Shown: in pieces, positions 1 to 7,978 of the stretch
Layout of the letters: each line of letters begins with the position of its first letter
Numbering within the stretch: position 1 is the stretch's first letter
DNA from: JALYLC01 sp963743275
Lineage (GTDB): Bacteria > Actinomycetota > Thermoleophilia > Gaiellales > JALYLC01
Assembly: GCA_963743275.1 (NCBI GenBank)
Contig: CAVUPB010000003.1
Location: 133,251 to 197,250, forward strand
DNA: 64,000 nucleotides
Direction of reading: 5' to 3'
The notes under the pieces: generated by a model
Databases searched by the model: none
Told to the model about the DNA's origin: nothing
What the model saw: the letters and a program-made list of their open reading frames with translations, nothing else
Position numbers and translations under genes: made by a program

Positions 1-180
1 GCGGCGGTGGCCGCGCGGCTGGCGCGCTACTCGCTGGTCGCGCTGCCGGTGTGCGACGAGGAGGGGCGCCTGCTCGGGGCCGTCACCGTCGAGGACGTCA
101 TCGACTTCCTGCTGCCGCGCGGCTGGCGCGCGCAGCCGGACGACGACGGCGACGTGAGCGGGAACGGTGCGGTCGCATGA
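1..180 (+). CDS. CBS-domain protein, C-terminal fragment (MgtE-like)
   Basis: The window opens inside this gene; the last 59 codons are visible and end in TGA at 178-180. The residues read as the end of a CBS domain: a short strand with ALPVCDEEGRLLG followed by AVTVEDVIDFLLP, then an acidic, Gly-rich tail. CBS domains bind adenosyl ligands and gate transporters or enzymes. In actinobacteria a gene with an MgtE N-terminal domain and CBS pair commonly sits just before a DUF1003 gene, which is what follows here with a 4-nt ATGA overlap. The MgtE assignment therefore rests on context; the CBS call rests on sequence. Confidence 0.75.
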   Translation, partial: AAVAARLARYSLVALPVCDEEGRLLGAVTVEDVIDFLLPRGWRAQPDDDGDVSGNGAVA

Positions 181-689
181 TCGAGGGGCTCCGCCGCCGC
201 TTCCAGGCCCGCCGCCTCGATGCGCCGCGCAGCCCGGCGCGGTTCGGCGCCCACTACGACCCGGACGCGTTCGGCCGGCTGTCGGAGGGCATCGCGCGCT
301 TCTTCGGCACCGCGCGCTACCTCGTCTTCCAGACGGCGATGGTCATCTCCTGGACCGCCATCGGCTACTACTGGCTCGGCTTCGACCACCACCCCTCGCT
401 CTTCCTGCTCAACCTCGCGTTCTCGACGCAGGCGGCGTACGCGGCTCCGCTGATCCTGCTCGCGCAGAACCGCCAGGCCGAGCGCGACCGGCTGCGCGCC
501 GAGGACGACCGGCTCGTCAACCAGCGCACGCAGGCCGAGGCCGAGTTCCTCGCGCGCGAGCTCGCGGCCTCGCGGCTCTCGCTCGGCAAGATCGAGGCGA
601 CGCTCGCGCGCCTCGAAGAGCGGCTCGAGCGCTACGAGGAGCGCGAGGTGGCCGACGACGAGGCCGGGTCTACGAGCCCGTCTCAGTAG
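177..689 (+). CDS. DUF1003 family membrane protein
   Basis: A 170-residue protein starting at the ATG that overlaps the upstream stop codon (ATGA). A basic N-terminus is followed by two membrane segments at about residues 48-69 and 73-97, separated by a short Asp-His-His-Pro turn, and then by a long charged helix (about 100-165) rich in Glu/Arg that is likely a coiled coil. This order of two helices plus C-terminal coiled coil is that of the DUF1003 family. The molecular function of DUF1003 is not established. The tight coupling to the CBS-domain gene suggests the two act together, perhaps in divalent-cation transport; that is inference. Confidence 0.85.
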   Translation: MIEGLRRRFQARRLDAPRSPARFGAHYDPDAFGRLSEGIARFFGTARYLVFQTAMVISWTAIGYYWLGFDHHPSLFLLNLAFSTQAAYAAPLILLAQNRQAERDRLRAEDDRLVNQRTQAEAEFLARELAASRLSLGKIEATLARLEERLERYEEREVADDEAGSTSPSQ

Positions 690-759
690 GAGCGTTTGCG
701 TCTGGCGAGTGGCGAGGGTCGTCTGGGGCGCGATCGGCCCACGGGCCTACCCGACGGCT

Positions 760-1801
760 CTAAGACGGGCTGAGCGCGGCCGGGGCGTGCGCCGCTTCCC
801 ACGCCGCTTCCTCGGGCGTGAAATACGAGACGCGCGTCTTCTTGTACTCCTTCGTGGAGTACAGCACGGAGTAGTCGTCGAGTCCGGTCTCGGCGCCGAC
901 GGCCGCGAGCACGGCCTCGCAGTCGGCCTTCGTGCGGCCGTGCGTCATCGAGAACAGGTTGTACGGCCAGTCGGGGTACGTCGGCCGCTGGTAGCAGTGC
1001 GAGACGCCGCGGAACGCGGCCATCGCCTGGCCGCACTCGTCGAGGCGCTCCTCGGGCACGCGCCAGACGCCCATGCCGTTCTGCACGAAGCCGGCGTTGC
1101 GGTGCGCGAGCACGGCGGCGTAGCGCCGCATCTGCCCCGTCTCGAGGAAGGCATGGCCCTGGGCGAGCAGCTCGGCGGTCTCGAAGCCGGCCCTCGGCGG
1201 CCAGCTCGCCGAACGGCTCGGCCTCGGCCGGCAGGTCGAGCTGCAGCGCGCGGATCGCAGCGAGATCGCGGTCGCTCAGCGACTCGGGCGGCGGCGCGGG
1301 ACGCGCCGGGCGCGCCTTCACGAGCTTGGCGGCCGGATCGCGGTCGCCCTTGACGTCGAGGTCGACGCCGATCTTGAAGAAGCGCAGGGCGGGCATCGGG
1401 CGGATGACCTCGACCTCGGCGAGCTCGCCCAGCAGCTCGACGGTGCGGTCGAGGCCGAGCTGCGAGCGCGGCGACACGGTGAGCGTGAACCACAGGTTCA
1501 ACTCGTGCTCGCGCAGGTAGTTGTGACTGACGCCCGGGTGCGACGAGAACACGGCCGCGGCGGCGTCCTGGCGCTCGACGGGCGTGCGTGCCGCGACGAG
1601 CATGCCGCGGTAGCCGAGCCGGCGCGAATCGAAGATCGCCGAGATCTGGCGGATGACCTTCTGCTCGCGCAGCGCGGCCACGCGCTCGAGCACCGTCGCC
1701 TCGTCGCTGCCGATCGCCTCCGCGAGCGCCCGGTAGGGCCGCTCGACGAGCGGCAGCTCCGTCTGGATGCGGTCGAGGAGCTGTGCGTCGAGGTCGTCCA
1801 C
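760..1801 (-). pseudogene. Siroheme decarboxylase-like (AhbA-AhbB fusion, Lrp/AsnC fold), frameshifted
   Basis: Two reading frames together encode one protein of about 346 residues. The N-terminal module has an Lrp/AsnC-type HTH (LLDRIQTELPLVERPYRALA) followed by a ligand domain with VSHNYLREHELNLWF; the C-terminal module repeats the pattern with VSHCYQRPTYPDWPYNLF. The paired VSH-x-Y-x-R motifs are those of AhbA/AhbB, which decarboxylate siroheme to didecarboxysiroheme in the alternative haem pathway. Frames switch near 1191-1193: removing one C from the CCC run restores a continuous reading. Start is GTG 1801, seven nt after a TAGGAT -10 at 1809-1814 (leaderless). The divergent neighbour is a c-type cytochrome, consistent with a haem theme. 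Whether the frameshift is real or a sequencing error cannot be told here. Confidence 0.75.
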
Positions 1802-1880
1802 GACCCGGATCCTACCCCGGATCGCGGCTCCCGCACGGTCATCGACGCTCTCCGCCGCGCGCGACGGTAGGCTATTCGGC
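1802..1880. promoter_or_regulatory. Divergent leaderless promoters
   Basis: On the minus strand TAGGAT (1809-1814) lies 7 nt from the GTG at 1801; on the plus strand TAGGCT (1868-1873) lies 7 nt from the ATG at 1881. In actinobacteria a TANNNT hexamer at this distance places the transcription start on the start codon. No Shine-Dalgarno sequence is seen for either gene. Confidence 0.6.
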
Positions 1881-2375
1881 ATGCGCGCACGCCGACTCCT
1901 CCCGATGCTCCTCGTCCTCGCAGCCGTTGCCGTCGGCGCGACCGGATGCTTCTCGTCGAAGGTCGCCTCGACGACCATCACCGGTGAGGTCACGATCGGT
2001 CAGGGTACGACCGCGCAGACGGTGAATCCGTCCAGCTCGGGCGGCGGCGGGACGACGTCCACGGCGACGACGTCGACCACGACGGATACCTCCACGACCC
2101 AGACGTCCACGGCGACGACCACCGGCGGCGGCTCGGGGGCCGACCTGGCCGCCGGCAAGACCGCCTTCGTCGCGACCTGCGGCGGCTGCCACGCGCTCAA
2201 GGCCGCCGGCACGAACGGCACGGTCGGGCCCGACCTCGACAGCCTCGCACCGCTCACCGTCGATCGCGTCGCGAATCAGATCGCGAACGCGAAGGGCGCC
2301 ATGCCGGCGAAGCTCCTGACCGGCCAGGACGCCGCGAACGTCGCCGCATACGTGGCGTCGGTCGCCGGCAAGTAG
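1881..2375 (+). CDS. Secreted or lipid-anchored monohaem c-type cytochrome
   Basis: A 164-residue protein. The N-terminus is an export signal (basic start, Leu/Ala/Val core) ending in a plausible lipobox VGATGC near residue 21. A Thr/Ser/Gly-rich linker of about 60 residues follows, then a cytochrome c domain with the haem-binding CGGCH motif and a distal Met in GAMPAKLL, and a final helix ending in AAYVASVAGK. The haem would be attached outside the membrane and carry electrons between respiratory complexes or an enzyme not encoded nearby. The low-complexity linker is typical of membrane-tethered actinobacterial cytochromes. The start is supported by a leaderless -10 at 1868-1873. Confidence 0.85.
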   Translation: MRARRLLPMLLVLAAVAVGATGCFSSKVASTTITGEVTIGQGTTAQTVNPSSSGGGGTTSTATTSTTTDTSTTQTSTATTTGGGSGADLAAGKTAFVATCGGCHALKAAGTNGTVGPDLDSLAPLTVDRVANQIANAKGAMPAKLLTGQDAANVAAYVASVAGK

Positions 2376-2401
2376 CCCGCTCCATCCCGGGAGCGCCGGC
2401 C

Positions 2402-3235
2402 GTGCTGCAGCTGCCGCCCGGGCTCGACGCGCGCGCGGTGCGCGCGGTCGCCATGGATCTCGACGGCACCGTGCTCGACGAGACGTTCCAGCCGTCGGCG
2501 CGCACCGCCGCGGCGGTGGCGCTCGCCGAGGCCTCCGGCATCGCGTGCCTGATCGCGACCGGCCGCATGTTCGTCTCGGCGCGCCGCATCGCCGAGAAGC
2601 TCGGCATCCGCCGTCCGATGATCTGCTACCAGGGCGCGCTCGTCGGCGATCCGGTCACCGGCGAGGTGCTCGTGCACCGGCCGATCGACGCGGCGCTCGC
2701 GCGCGAGATCCTGCGCGCGATGCCCGAGGAGCACGCGCGCCGCTCGAATCTCTACGTGGACGACGAGCTGTACGTGTGGGAGGAGAACGCCGCGACGCTG
2801 CGCTACGCGCAGGTCGCCAGCGTCCCGATGCACGCGGTGGGCGACCTCGCGCGCTGGATCGAGCGCCCGACGACGAAGATCGTCACCGTCGGCACGCCCG
2901 AGACGATGGACGCCCTGCGCGACGCGATGCAGCCGCACTTCGGCAGCCGCGCGTTCGTCGCGAAGTCGCTGCCGTACTTCCTCGAGTTCGCCGCGCCCGG
3001 CGTGTCGAAGGCCAGCGGGCTCGCACTCGTCGCCGACCTGCTCGGCTTCACGGCCGCCGAGGCGATCGCGGTCGGCGACGCCGAGAACGACCGCGAGATG
3101 ATCGACTGGGCGCGCTTCGGGCTCGCGGTCGCGAACGCCGACGAGCGCCTCATCGGCGAGGCCGACGCCGTCATCCCGTCGGTGCACGACGACGGCGTCG
3201 CGCAACTGCTGGAAGCGCTCGCCGCAGCACGCTGA
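2402..3235 (+). CDS. HAD-superfamily hydrolase, Cof-type phosphatase
   Basis: A 277-residue protein starting at GTG 2402; an ATG at 2453 is possible but would remove the strand before motif I. Motif I is MDLDGTVLDE near residue 18, motif II is IATGRMF, a Lys-containing cap follows, and motif III/IV is AVGDAENDREM near residue 222. This is the layout of the Cof/HAD-IIB group, which removes phosphate from sugar phosphates, flavins or pyridoxal phosphate; the substrate cannot be read from sequence. It ends 17 nt before the serS start codon; serS has its own -10 hexamer there. Confidence 0.85.
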   Translation: MLQLPPGLDARAVRAVAMDLDGTVLDETFQPSARTAAAVALAEASGIACLIATGRMFVSARRIAEKLGIRRPMICYQGALVGDPVTGEVLVHRPIDAALAREILRAMPEEHARRSNLYVDDELYVWEENAATLRYAQVASVPMHAVGDLARWIERPTTKIVTVGTPETMDALRDAMQPHFGSRAFVAKSLPYFLEFAAPGVSKASGLALVADLLGFTAAEAIAVGDAENDREMIDWARFGLAVANADERLIGEADAVIPSVHDDGVAQLLEALAAAR

Positions 3236-3252
3236 AGGGCTAGGCTGATCAC

Positions 3253-4524
3253 ATGCTCGACATCCGGCTCATCCGCTCCGAGACCGAGCGCGTACGCGCG
3301 GCGCTCGCCCGGCGCCAGGCCGACGGCCTGCTCGACGACGTGCTCGCGCTCGACGAGCGCCGGCGCGCGCTCCAGACCGAGGTCGACGAGTTGCGCGCCG
3401 AGCGCAACACCGCCGCGCAGGCGATCGGCGAGGCCAAGCGCGCCGGGCGCGACGCGGCCGCCGAGATCGCGGCCGCGGCCGATCTGCGCGACCGCCTGGC
3501 GGCGCTCGAGACGACGCTGCGCGAGGCCGACGCCGCGTTCGAGACGGCCATGCTCGACCTGCCGAACCTGCCGCACTCCTCCGCCGCCGACGGGATGGCC
3601 GAGGACGACGCGACCGTGCACGACACCTCGAGCCGGCCGAAGCCGGAGTTCGACTTCGAGCCGCGCGACCACCTCGACCTCGCCGGTCCCCTGATCGACG
3701 TCGAGCGCGGCGCCCGCACGTCGGGCTCGCGCTTCGCGTACGTGCTCGGCGATCTCGTGCGCCTGCACGTCGCGACCGTGCAGTACGCGCTCGACAAGCT
3801 CGCCGGCAAGGGCTTCACCCCGGTCATGACGCCCGTCCTCGTGCGCGAGGAGGCGCTCGTCGGCACCGGCTTCTTCCCGGAGGCGCGCGAGCAGGTCTAC
3901 GCCGTCGCGAACGCCGACCCCGACCTCTTCCTGATCGGCACGTCCGAGGTCGCGCTGGCCGCGCTGCACATGGGCGAGATCCTCCCCGAGGGCGATCTGC
4001 CGCTGCGCTACTGCGGGCTCTCGTCGTGCTTCCGCCGCGAGGCCGGCACGGCCGGCAAGGACACGCGCGGCATCTTCCGCACGCACCAGTTCGAGAAGGT
4101 CGAGATGTTCTCGTTCTGCCATCCCGACCGCTCATGGGACGAGCACGAGCACCTGCTCTCGATCGAGCGCGAGATCGCCGACGAGCTCGGGCTGCACTAC
4201 CGCGTCATGAACATCGCCGTGGGCGATCTCGGCGCCTCGGCCGCGAAGAAGTACGACATCGAGGTCTGGCTGCCCGGCCAGGGCCGCTACCGCGAGCTGA
4301 CGTCGTGCTCGAACACGACCGACTACCAGGCGCGCCGGCTCGACGCGCGCTACCGCAGCGAGGGCGGCGTGCGCCACCTGCACACGCTCAACGGCACCGC
4401 GATCACCTCGTCGCGCACGCTCATCGCGGTGCTCGAGACCCACCAGTGCAGCGACGGCAGCGTGTGCATCCCCGAGGTGCTGCAGGGCTTCGGCGCACCC
4501 GAGGAGATCCGCCCCGAGCGCTAG
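3253..4524 (+). CDS. serS: Seryl-tRNA synthetase
   Basis: A 423-residue class II aminoacyl-tRNA synthetase, the usual length. The first 100 residues form the long antiparallel coiled-coil arm that grips the tRNA-Ser variable arm (RLIRSETERVRAALARR onward). The catalytic core follows with the TSEV motif, class II motif 2 (CFRREAGTAGKDTRGIFRTH) and motif 3 near the end (NGTAITSSRTLIAVLE). It charges tRNA-Ser with serine, and tRNA-Sec where present. The ATG is preceded at 6 nt by TAGGCT (3241-3246), so the message is probably leaderless. No T-box or other leader structure fits in the short space upstream. Confidence 0.97.
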   Translation: MLDIRLIRSETERVRAALARRQADGLLDDVLALDERRRALQTEVDELRAERNTAAQAIGEAKRAGRDAAAEIAAAADLRDRLAALETTLREADAAFETAMLDLPNLPHSSAADGMAEDDATVHDTSSRPKPEFDFEPRDHLDLAGPLIDVERGARTSGSRFAYVLGDLVRLHVATVQYALDKLAGKGFTPVMTPVLVREEALVGTGFFPEAREQVYAVANADPDLFLIGTSEVALAALHMGEILPEGDLPLRYCGLSSCFRREAGTAGKDTRGIFRTHQFEKVEMFSFCHPDRSWDEHEHLLSIEREIADELGLHYRVMNIAVGDLGASAAKKYDIEVWLPGQGRYRELTSCSNTTDYQARRLDARYRSEGGVRHLHTLNGTAITSSRTLIAVLETHQCSDGSVCIPEVLQGFGAPEEIRPER

Positions 4525-4544
4525 CCGAACGCCCGTGCGGGCGG

Positions 4545-5507
4545 TCAGGCCGCGCGCTCGTGCACCCACCACGCCGCGAACAGGATGAGGGCGACTCCGG
4601 CGCCCGCGAAGAGCGCGGTCTCGATGCCCTGGAAGAGCCAGAAGCGGCTGGCCGGCTGGTAGACGGCGTGGTTGTAGAGGCCGGCGGGAAGGCATGACGG
4701 ATCGACGATCTCGACGGCCTGTCCGCCGCCGACGCGTTCGCATGCGTGCAGCGCCGCGTCCGGCGGCGTGATCGCGTGCCCCAGGCGGTCGCTCGGCCGC
4801 AGCTCGAGGATCCACGCCTTTTCGAGCTTCGGCGTCCGGAAGCCCGACCGCGCGGGCCAGGTGATCGTGAGCGGCGTCTCGTAGCGCTCGCGCAGCCAGT
4901 TCTGGACGAAGATCCGCGCGACCGTATAGCCGGCGAGGCCGGCGATCAGGGCGGGCACCGCCCGGCGCCACACGACGCCGATGGCGAGCGCAAGCCCGAG
5001 CGCGAAGAGCACATAGCCGATCCCGACCGTGCCCTCGAAGTCGAAGACGTTCTCCATGCGCCCTTGCAGGTGGTCGAGCGGCGTGCGCCACCACGTCACG
5101 AGCGCCGTCATCGCGAGCGCCGCGACCACGCCCGCGAGCGTCGTCATGCCGAGCTTGACCGCGAGCCAGCGCCGGCGCGTGATGCTCTGCGTCCACGCGA
5201 GCCGGTACGTGCCGCTCTCGAGCTCGAGCAGCAGCGGGGCCGCCAGCGCGATGCCGATGATGCCGGGGAGGAAGTTGAGCCAGGGGATCAGGCTCATGAG
5301 CGAGTCGAAGCGCGCGGTGAATGCGCGGACCGCCTGCTCGCAGCCTCCGGAGCTGCTCGCCGTCGCGGCGCACGCCGAGAGGCCGTCGTGGTCGTAGCGG
5401 GAAGCCATGTCGATCCCGGTCGGCACGAGCAGCGCAGCGAGGAGGGCGAGCGCCACAACCGCGAGCAGCGTCTCGGTTCGCTGCTGGCGCCAGGCGACCC
5501 AGATCAC
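4545..5507 (-). CDS. ABC transporter permease (ABC-2 type)
   Basis: A 320-residue membrane protein beginning with GTG 5507, whose GTGA overlaps the stop of the ATPase gene by 4 nt. The N-terminal WVAWRQQRTE start, a first membrane helix, a roughly 60-residue extracytoplasmic loop with two Cys residues, and then about five more hydrophobic segments are visible; a second soluble stretch lies between the fifth and last helices. This is the arrangement of permeases paired with YtrA-type regulators in actinobacteria. With the neighbouring ATPase it should form an exporter or a complex acting on cell-envelope stress; the substrate is unknown. Confidence 0.85.
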   Translation of the reverse strand: MIWVAWRQQRTETLLAVVALALLAALLVPTGIDMASRYDHDGLSACAATASSSGGCEQAVRAFTARFDSLMSLIPWLNFLPGIIGIALAAPLLLELESGTYRLAWTQSITRRRWLAVKLGMTTLAGVVAALAMTALVTWWRTPLDHLQGRMENVFDFEGTVGIGYVLFALGLALAIGVVWRRAVPALIAGLAGYTVARIFVQNWLRERYETPLTITWPARSGFRTPKLEKAWILELRPSDRLGHAITPPDAALHACERVGGGQAVEIVDPSCLPAGLYNHAVYQPASRFWLFQGIETALFAGAGVALILFAAWWVHERAA

Positions 5508-6412
5508 GACGCCACCCCCGCCCGCGAGGGCAGCGGCGCGTTGGCGGCGGCGCCGTCGTAGCCGAGATAGGCGAGCACGATCTCCTCGAGATCGACCTCG
5601 TGCTGCTGCCAGCACGCGTCGTAGACGTGACCGTTGGCGCGCACGAGCAGCGTCGTCTGGCGCGGGGTGTGGCTCGCGCGGATCACCTCGTGGACGCGCC
5701 CGACCGCCGGAGAATCCGCGCGCGGCCCTGTCAGGGCGCGGTGGCTCGCGACGATGCTCTCGATCTCGCCCGCGAGCTGTACCTCCGCCGTCGAGAGGAT
5801 GACGAGGTGATCGCACACCCGCTCGAGGTCGGCGACGATGTGCGAGGAGAGGATGACCGTCATGCCCGACTCGGCGACGGCCTCCATCACCGACTGCAGG
5901 AACTCGCGGCGCGCCAGCGGATCGAGGGACGCGACGGGCTCGTCGAGCACGAGCAGGTCCGGGCGCTTGGCGAGCGCGAGCGTGAGCGCGACCTGGGCCT
6001 GCTGGCCGCCCGAGAGCCGGCCCGCCTTCTGGTCGAGCGGCAGCCCCAGCGCGCGTACGCGCTCGGCCGCGAAGGCGGCGTCCCAGCTCCGATTCAGCTT
6101 GCGGCCGAGCCTGAGCATCTCCGCGACCGTGAATCGCGCATAGAGCGGGTGCTCCTGCGCGACGAAGCCGAGCCGCGGCAGGACAGCCGCCGCAGCGCGC
6201 CGCGGCGAGCGCCCGAGCACGCTCACCTCACCCGTGCTCGGCCTCGTCAGGCCGACCGCGAGCTGCAACAGCGTGGTCTTGCCTGCGCCGTTCGGGCCGA
6301 CGAGCGCGGTGACCGTCCCCGCCGGGATCTCGAGGGTGCAGTCGCGCAGGGCCCAGCGCGAGCCGTAGCGCTTGCCGAGCTCCCGGCAGGAGAGTGCGAG
6401 CTCGGCGCTCAC
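5504..6412 (-). CDS. ABC transporter ATP-binding protein
   Basis: A 302-residue ATPase with every canonical motif: Walker A GPNGAGKTT (about residue 39), Q-loop FVAQEHPLYARF, signature LSGGQQAQ, Walker B LLVLDEP and switch His in ILSSHI. The C-terminal 80 residues form an extra domain ending in EIVLAYLGYDG, common in ABC-2 type systems. It overlaps the GntR gene upstream and the permease gene downstream by 4 nt each, so the three are one translationally coupled operon. Expression is expected to be controlled by the GntR-family product. Confidence 0.93.
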   Translation of the reverse strand: MSAELALSCRELGKRYGSRWALRDCTLEIPAGTVTALVGPNGAGKTTLLQLAVGLTRPSTGEVSVLGRSPRRAAAAVLPRLGFVAQEHPLYARFTVAEMLRLGRKLNRSWDAAFAAERVRALGLPLDQKAGRLSGGQQAQVALTLALAKRPDLLVLDEPVASLDPLARREFLQSVMEAVAESGMTVILSSHIVADLERVCDHLVILSTAEVQLAGEIESIVASHRALTGPRADSPAVGRVHEVIRASHTPRQTTLLVRANGHVYDACWQQHEVDLEEIVLAYLGYDGAAANAPLPSRAGVAS

Positions 6413-6801
6413 GCGACCCTCATCGCGGCCGGCGGGCGGACGGTGTCGGAAAACAGCGCGGCCATGGCGTCCGCGTCGAGGCCTGCCTTGCGCGCGCTCT
6501 CGACCCAGGCGCGCAGCGACGCGCGCAGCGCATCCACGTCGTCGGGCTGGAACGGAGGCGGCGTGCTCGAGACGAACGTGCCCTGCCCGCGCCTCCCCTC
6601 GACGAGCCCTTCGAGATCGAGTTCGCGGTAGGCCTTGAGCACCGTGTTCGGGTTGATCGCGAGGCTCCCGACGACGTCCTTGACGGTCGGCAGCTGGTCG
6701 CCCGGATGCAGGATGCCGAGACGCACGGCCTGCCTGACCTGCTGGACGAGCTGGAGGTACGTGGGGACGCCCGAGCGGGCGTCGAGGCGAAACTCGATCA
6801 C
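6409..6801 (-). CDS. GntR-family transcriptional regulator, YtrA type
   Basis: A 130-residue protein: a winged HTH (PTYLQLVQQVRQAVRLG, then GDQLPTVKDV and INPNTVLKAYRELDLEGL) followed by a short helical dimerisation tail, the size expected for the YtrA subfamily. These repressors usually control the ABC transporter encoded with them. I place the start at GTG 6801 rather than GTG 6807 because an AAAGGG Shine-Dalgarno-like stretch lies at a workable distance only from the former, and family members start with MIEF. It is the first gene of the GntR-ATPase-permease operon, with a 4-nt overlap to the ATPase. Confidence 0.9.
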   Translation of the reverse strand: MIEFRLDARSGVPTYLQLVQQVRQAVRLGILHPGDQLPTVKDVVGSLAINPNTVLKAYRELDLEGLVEGRRGQGTFVSSTPPPFQPDDVDALRASLRAWVESARKAGLDADAMAALFSDTVRPPAAMRVA

Positions 6802-6813
6802 TTCCACCCTTTA

Positions 6814-6861
6814 CCTAGTTAGATAGATAAAGAGACTAGGAAGCCGTCGGTCGCCTGTCAA
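6814..6861 (-). promoter_or_regulatory. Promoter with inverted-repeat operator for the GntR-ABC operon
   Basis: On the minus strand a perfect -35 TTGACA (6856-6861) is followed after 17 nt by TAGTCT (6833-6838), a weaker -10. A 6-bp inverted repeat, CCTAGT at 6814-6819 and ACTAGG at 6835-6840, with 15 nt between arms, covers the -10 and the transcription start. This is the expected place for autorepression by the YtrA-type regulator; direct binding is inference. Confidence 0.6.
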
Positions 6862-6872
6862 GTCGTGCGCGT

Positions 6873-6901
6873 GCACGATTGGGGTCAGACCCCATCCGTG
6901 C
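6873..6901. repeat. GGGGTCAGACCCC palindrome, copy 1
   Basis: The core GGGGTCAGACCCC is at 6881-6893, flanked by arms GCACGATT and ATCCGTGC that pair except for one bulged base. It starts 4 nt downstream of the glycosyltransferase stop codon on that gene's strand and may act as a 3' hairpin. The same core occurs at 15796-15808 and three times at 36397-36499. Confidence 0.8.
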
Positions 6902-6905
6902 AGCG

Positions 6906-7817
6906 CTAGCGGAAGCCGGCGTCGCTCTGGTCGCGCAGCTTCGGGCGCGGGCGCAGCGCGTAGCGCACGGCGTAGGCGCCGAGCGTCCACTCCCCCACCG
7001 CCATCAGCGGCAGCAGGCGCACGAAGCGGCGGCGCAGGTGCGGATCCTCGTCGAGGCGCCGGTAGATCACGGGCAGGCGCATGAGCGCGAAGTAGTGCAG
7101 CGGCACGCGGCTGGCGATGCGCTTGCGCATGCCCTCGCGCTGGACGGTGCCGATGCGCGCGGCGGCGAACGCCGTGCGCGACTGCTGCCGGCGCAGCTTG
7201 GCGAACGTGTCGCGGTCGTGGTCGTGGAGCGCGGCGTAGCGCGGATCGAAGACGAGGCGGATGCCGCGGTCGAGCGCGTCCGCGCTGAAGACCGCGTCCT
7301 CGCCGCCGTAGCTCTCGTCGAAGCGGAGGTCGAGCGCGCGTGGCACGAGCATGCAGTACGACGACACGAAGCGCACGTCGCGCGGGCGGCCGCGCTCGAG
7401 GTAGGGCGTCTCGATCTGCAGGTGCGCGACCCACGACCACACCGTGTGCGGCGCGAAGCGGCGGGCGCAGCCGACGATCGCGCCGGGGAACTCGCGCGCG
7501 GCGCGGCGCACGCCCGCGCCGAAGCCGGGCAGCGGGATCGCGTCGGCGTCGAGGAAGACGACGACGTCGCCGCCGGCCGCCTCCCAGCCGCGGTTGCGGG
7601 CGCCGCCGGCATAGCCGACGCTCGTCCCCTCGACCACGCGCGCGCCGTGCGCGCGGGCGATCCCGGCCGTGCGGTCGGTCGAGCGGTCGTCGACGACGAT
7701 GACCTCGTCGGGCCGCTCCGGGTCGGCGGCGAGCGCCTCGAGCACGGCCCCGAGCGTCCGCTCCGCGTTGAACGCAGGGATCACCACGCTCACGCTCTGG
7801 GGCCGGCCGGCGCTCAT
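6906..7817 (-). CDS. Family 2 glycosyltransferase
   Basis: A 303-residue GT-A fold enzyme: VSVVIPAFNAERTL at the N-terminus, nucleotide-binding DEVIVVDDRSTD, the metal-binding FLDADAIPLP (DXD-like) near residue 95, and ESYGGEDAVFSADAL as the ED acceptor-site motif. The C-terminus has amphipathic and hydrophobic segments that probably bring it to the membrane. It would move a sugar from a nucleotide-sugar to a glycan or lipid. The ATG at 7817 is preferred because TACGAT at 7825-7830 lies 7 nt upstream; a longer form starting up to 12 codons earlier is less likely. It faces away from the phosphatase-superfamily gene upstream. Confidence 0.9.
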   Translation of the reverse strand: MSAGRPQSVSVVIPAFNAERTLGAVLEALAADPERPDEVIVVDDRSTDRTAGIARAHGARVVEGTSVGYAGGARNRGWEAAGGDVVVFLDADAIPLPGFGAGVRRAAREFPGAIVGCARRFAPHTVWSWVAHLQIETPYLERGRPRDVRFVSSYCMLVPRALDLRFDESYGGEDAVFSADALDRGIRLVFDPRYAALHDHDRDTFAKLRRQQSRTAFAAARIGTVQREGMRKRIASRVPLHYFALMRLPVIYRRLDEDPHLRRRFVRLLPLMAVGEWTLGAYAVRYALRPRPKLRDQSDAGFR

Positions 7818-7978
7818 CGCAACCATCGTACGCAGACGCCGCCGCCGCGCCACCCCCGCGCACGGGGACCACCCGACCGGGTAGGTAATCGGGCCTCCCG
7901 ACCCGACCGAACGCGGGTCGTGGCGACGCGGGCGTGCGCCTAGCCTGGCGTGCGGAGAACCCGCCTGATGGAGCCTGC

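Noticed and set aside
3236..3252. T-box or other leader upstream of serS
   Set aside because: Only 17 nt separate the preceding gene from serS and the -10 hexamer sits 6 nt from the ATG, leaving no room for a leader.
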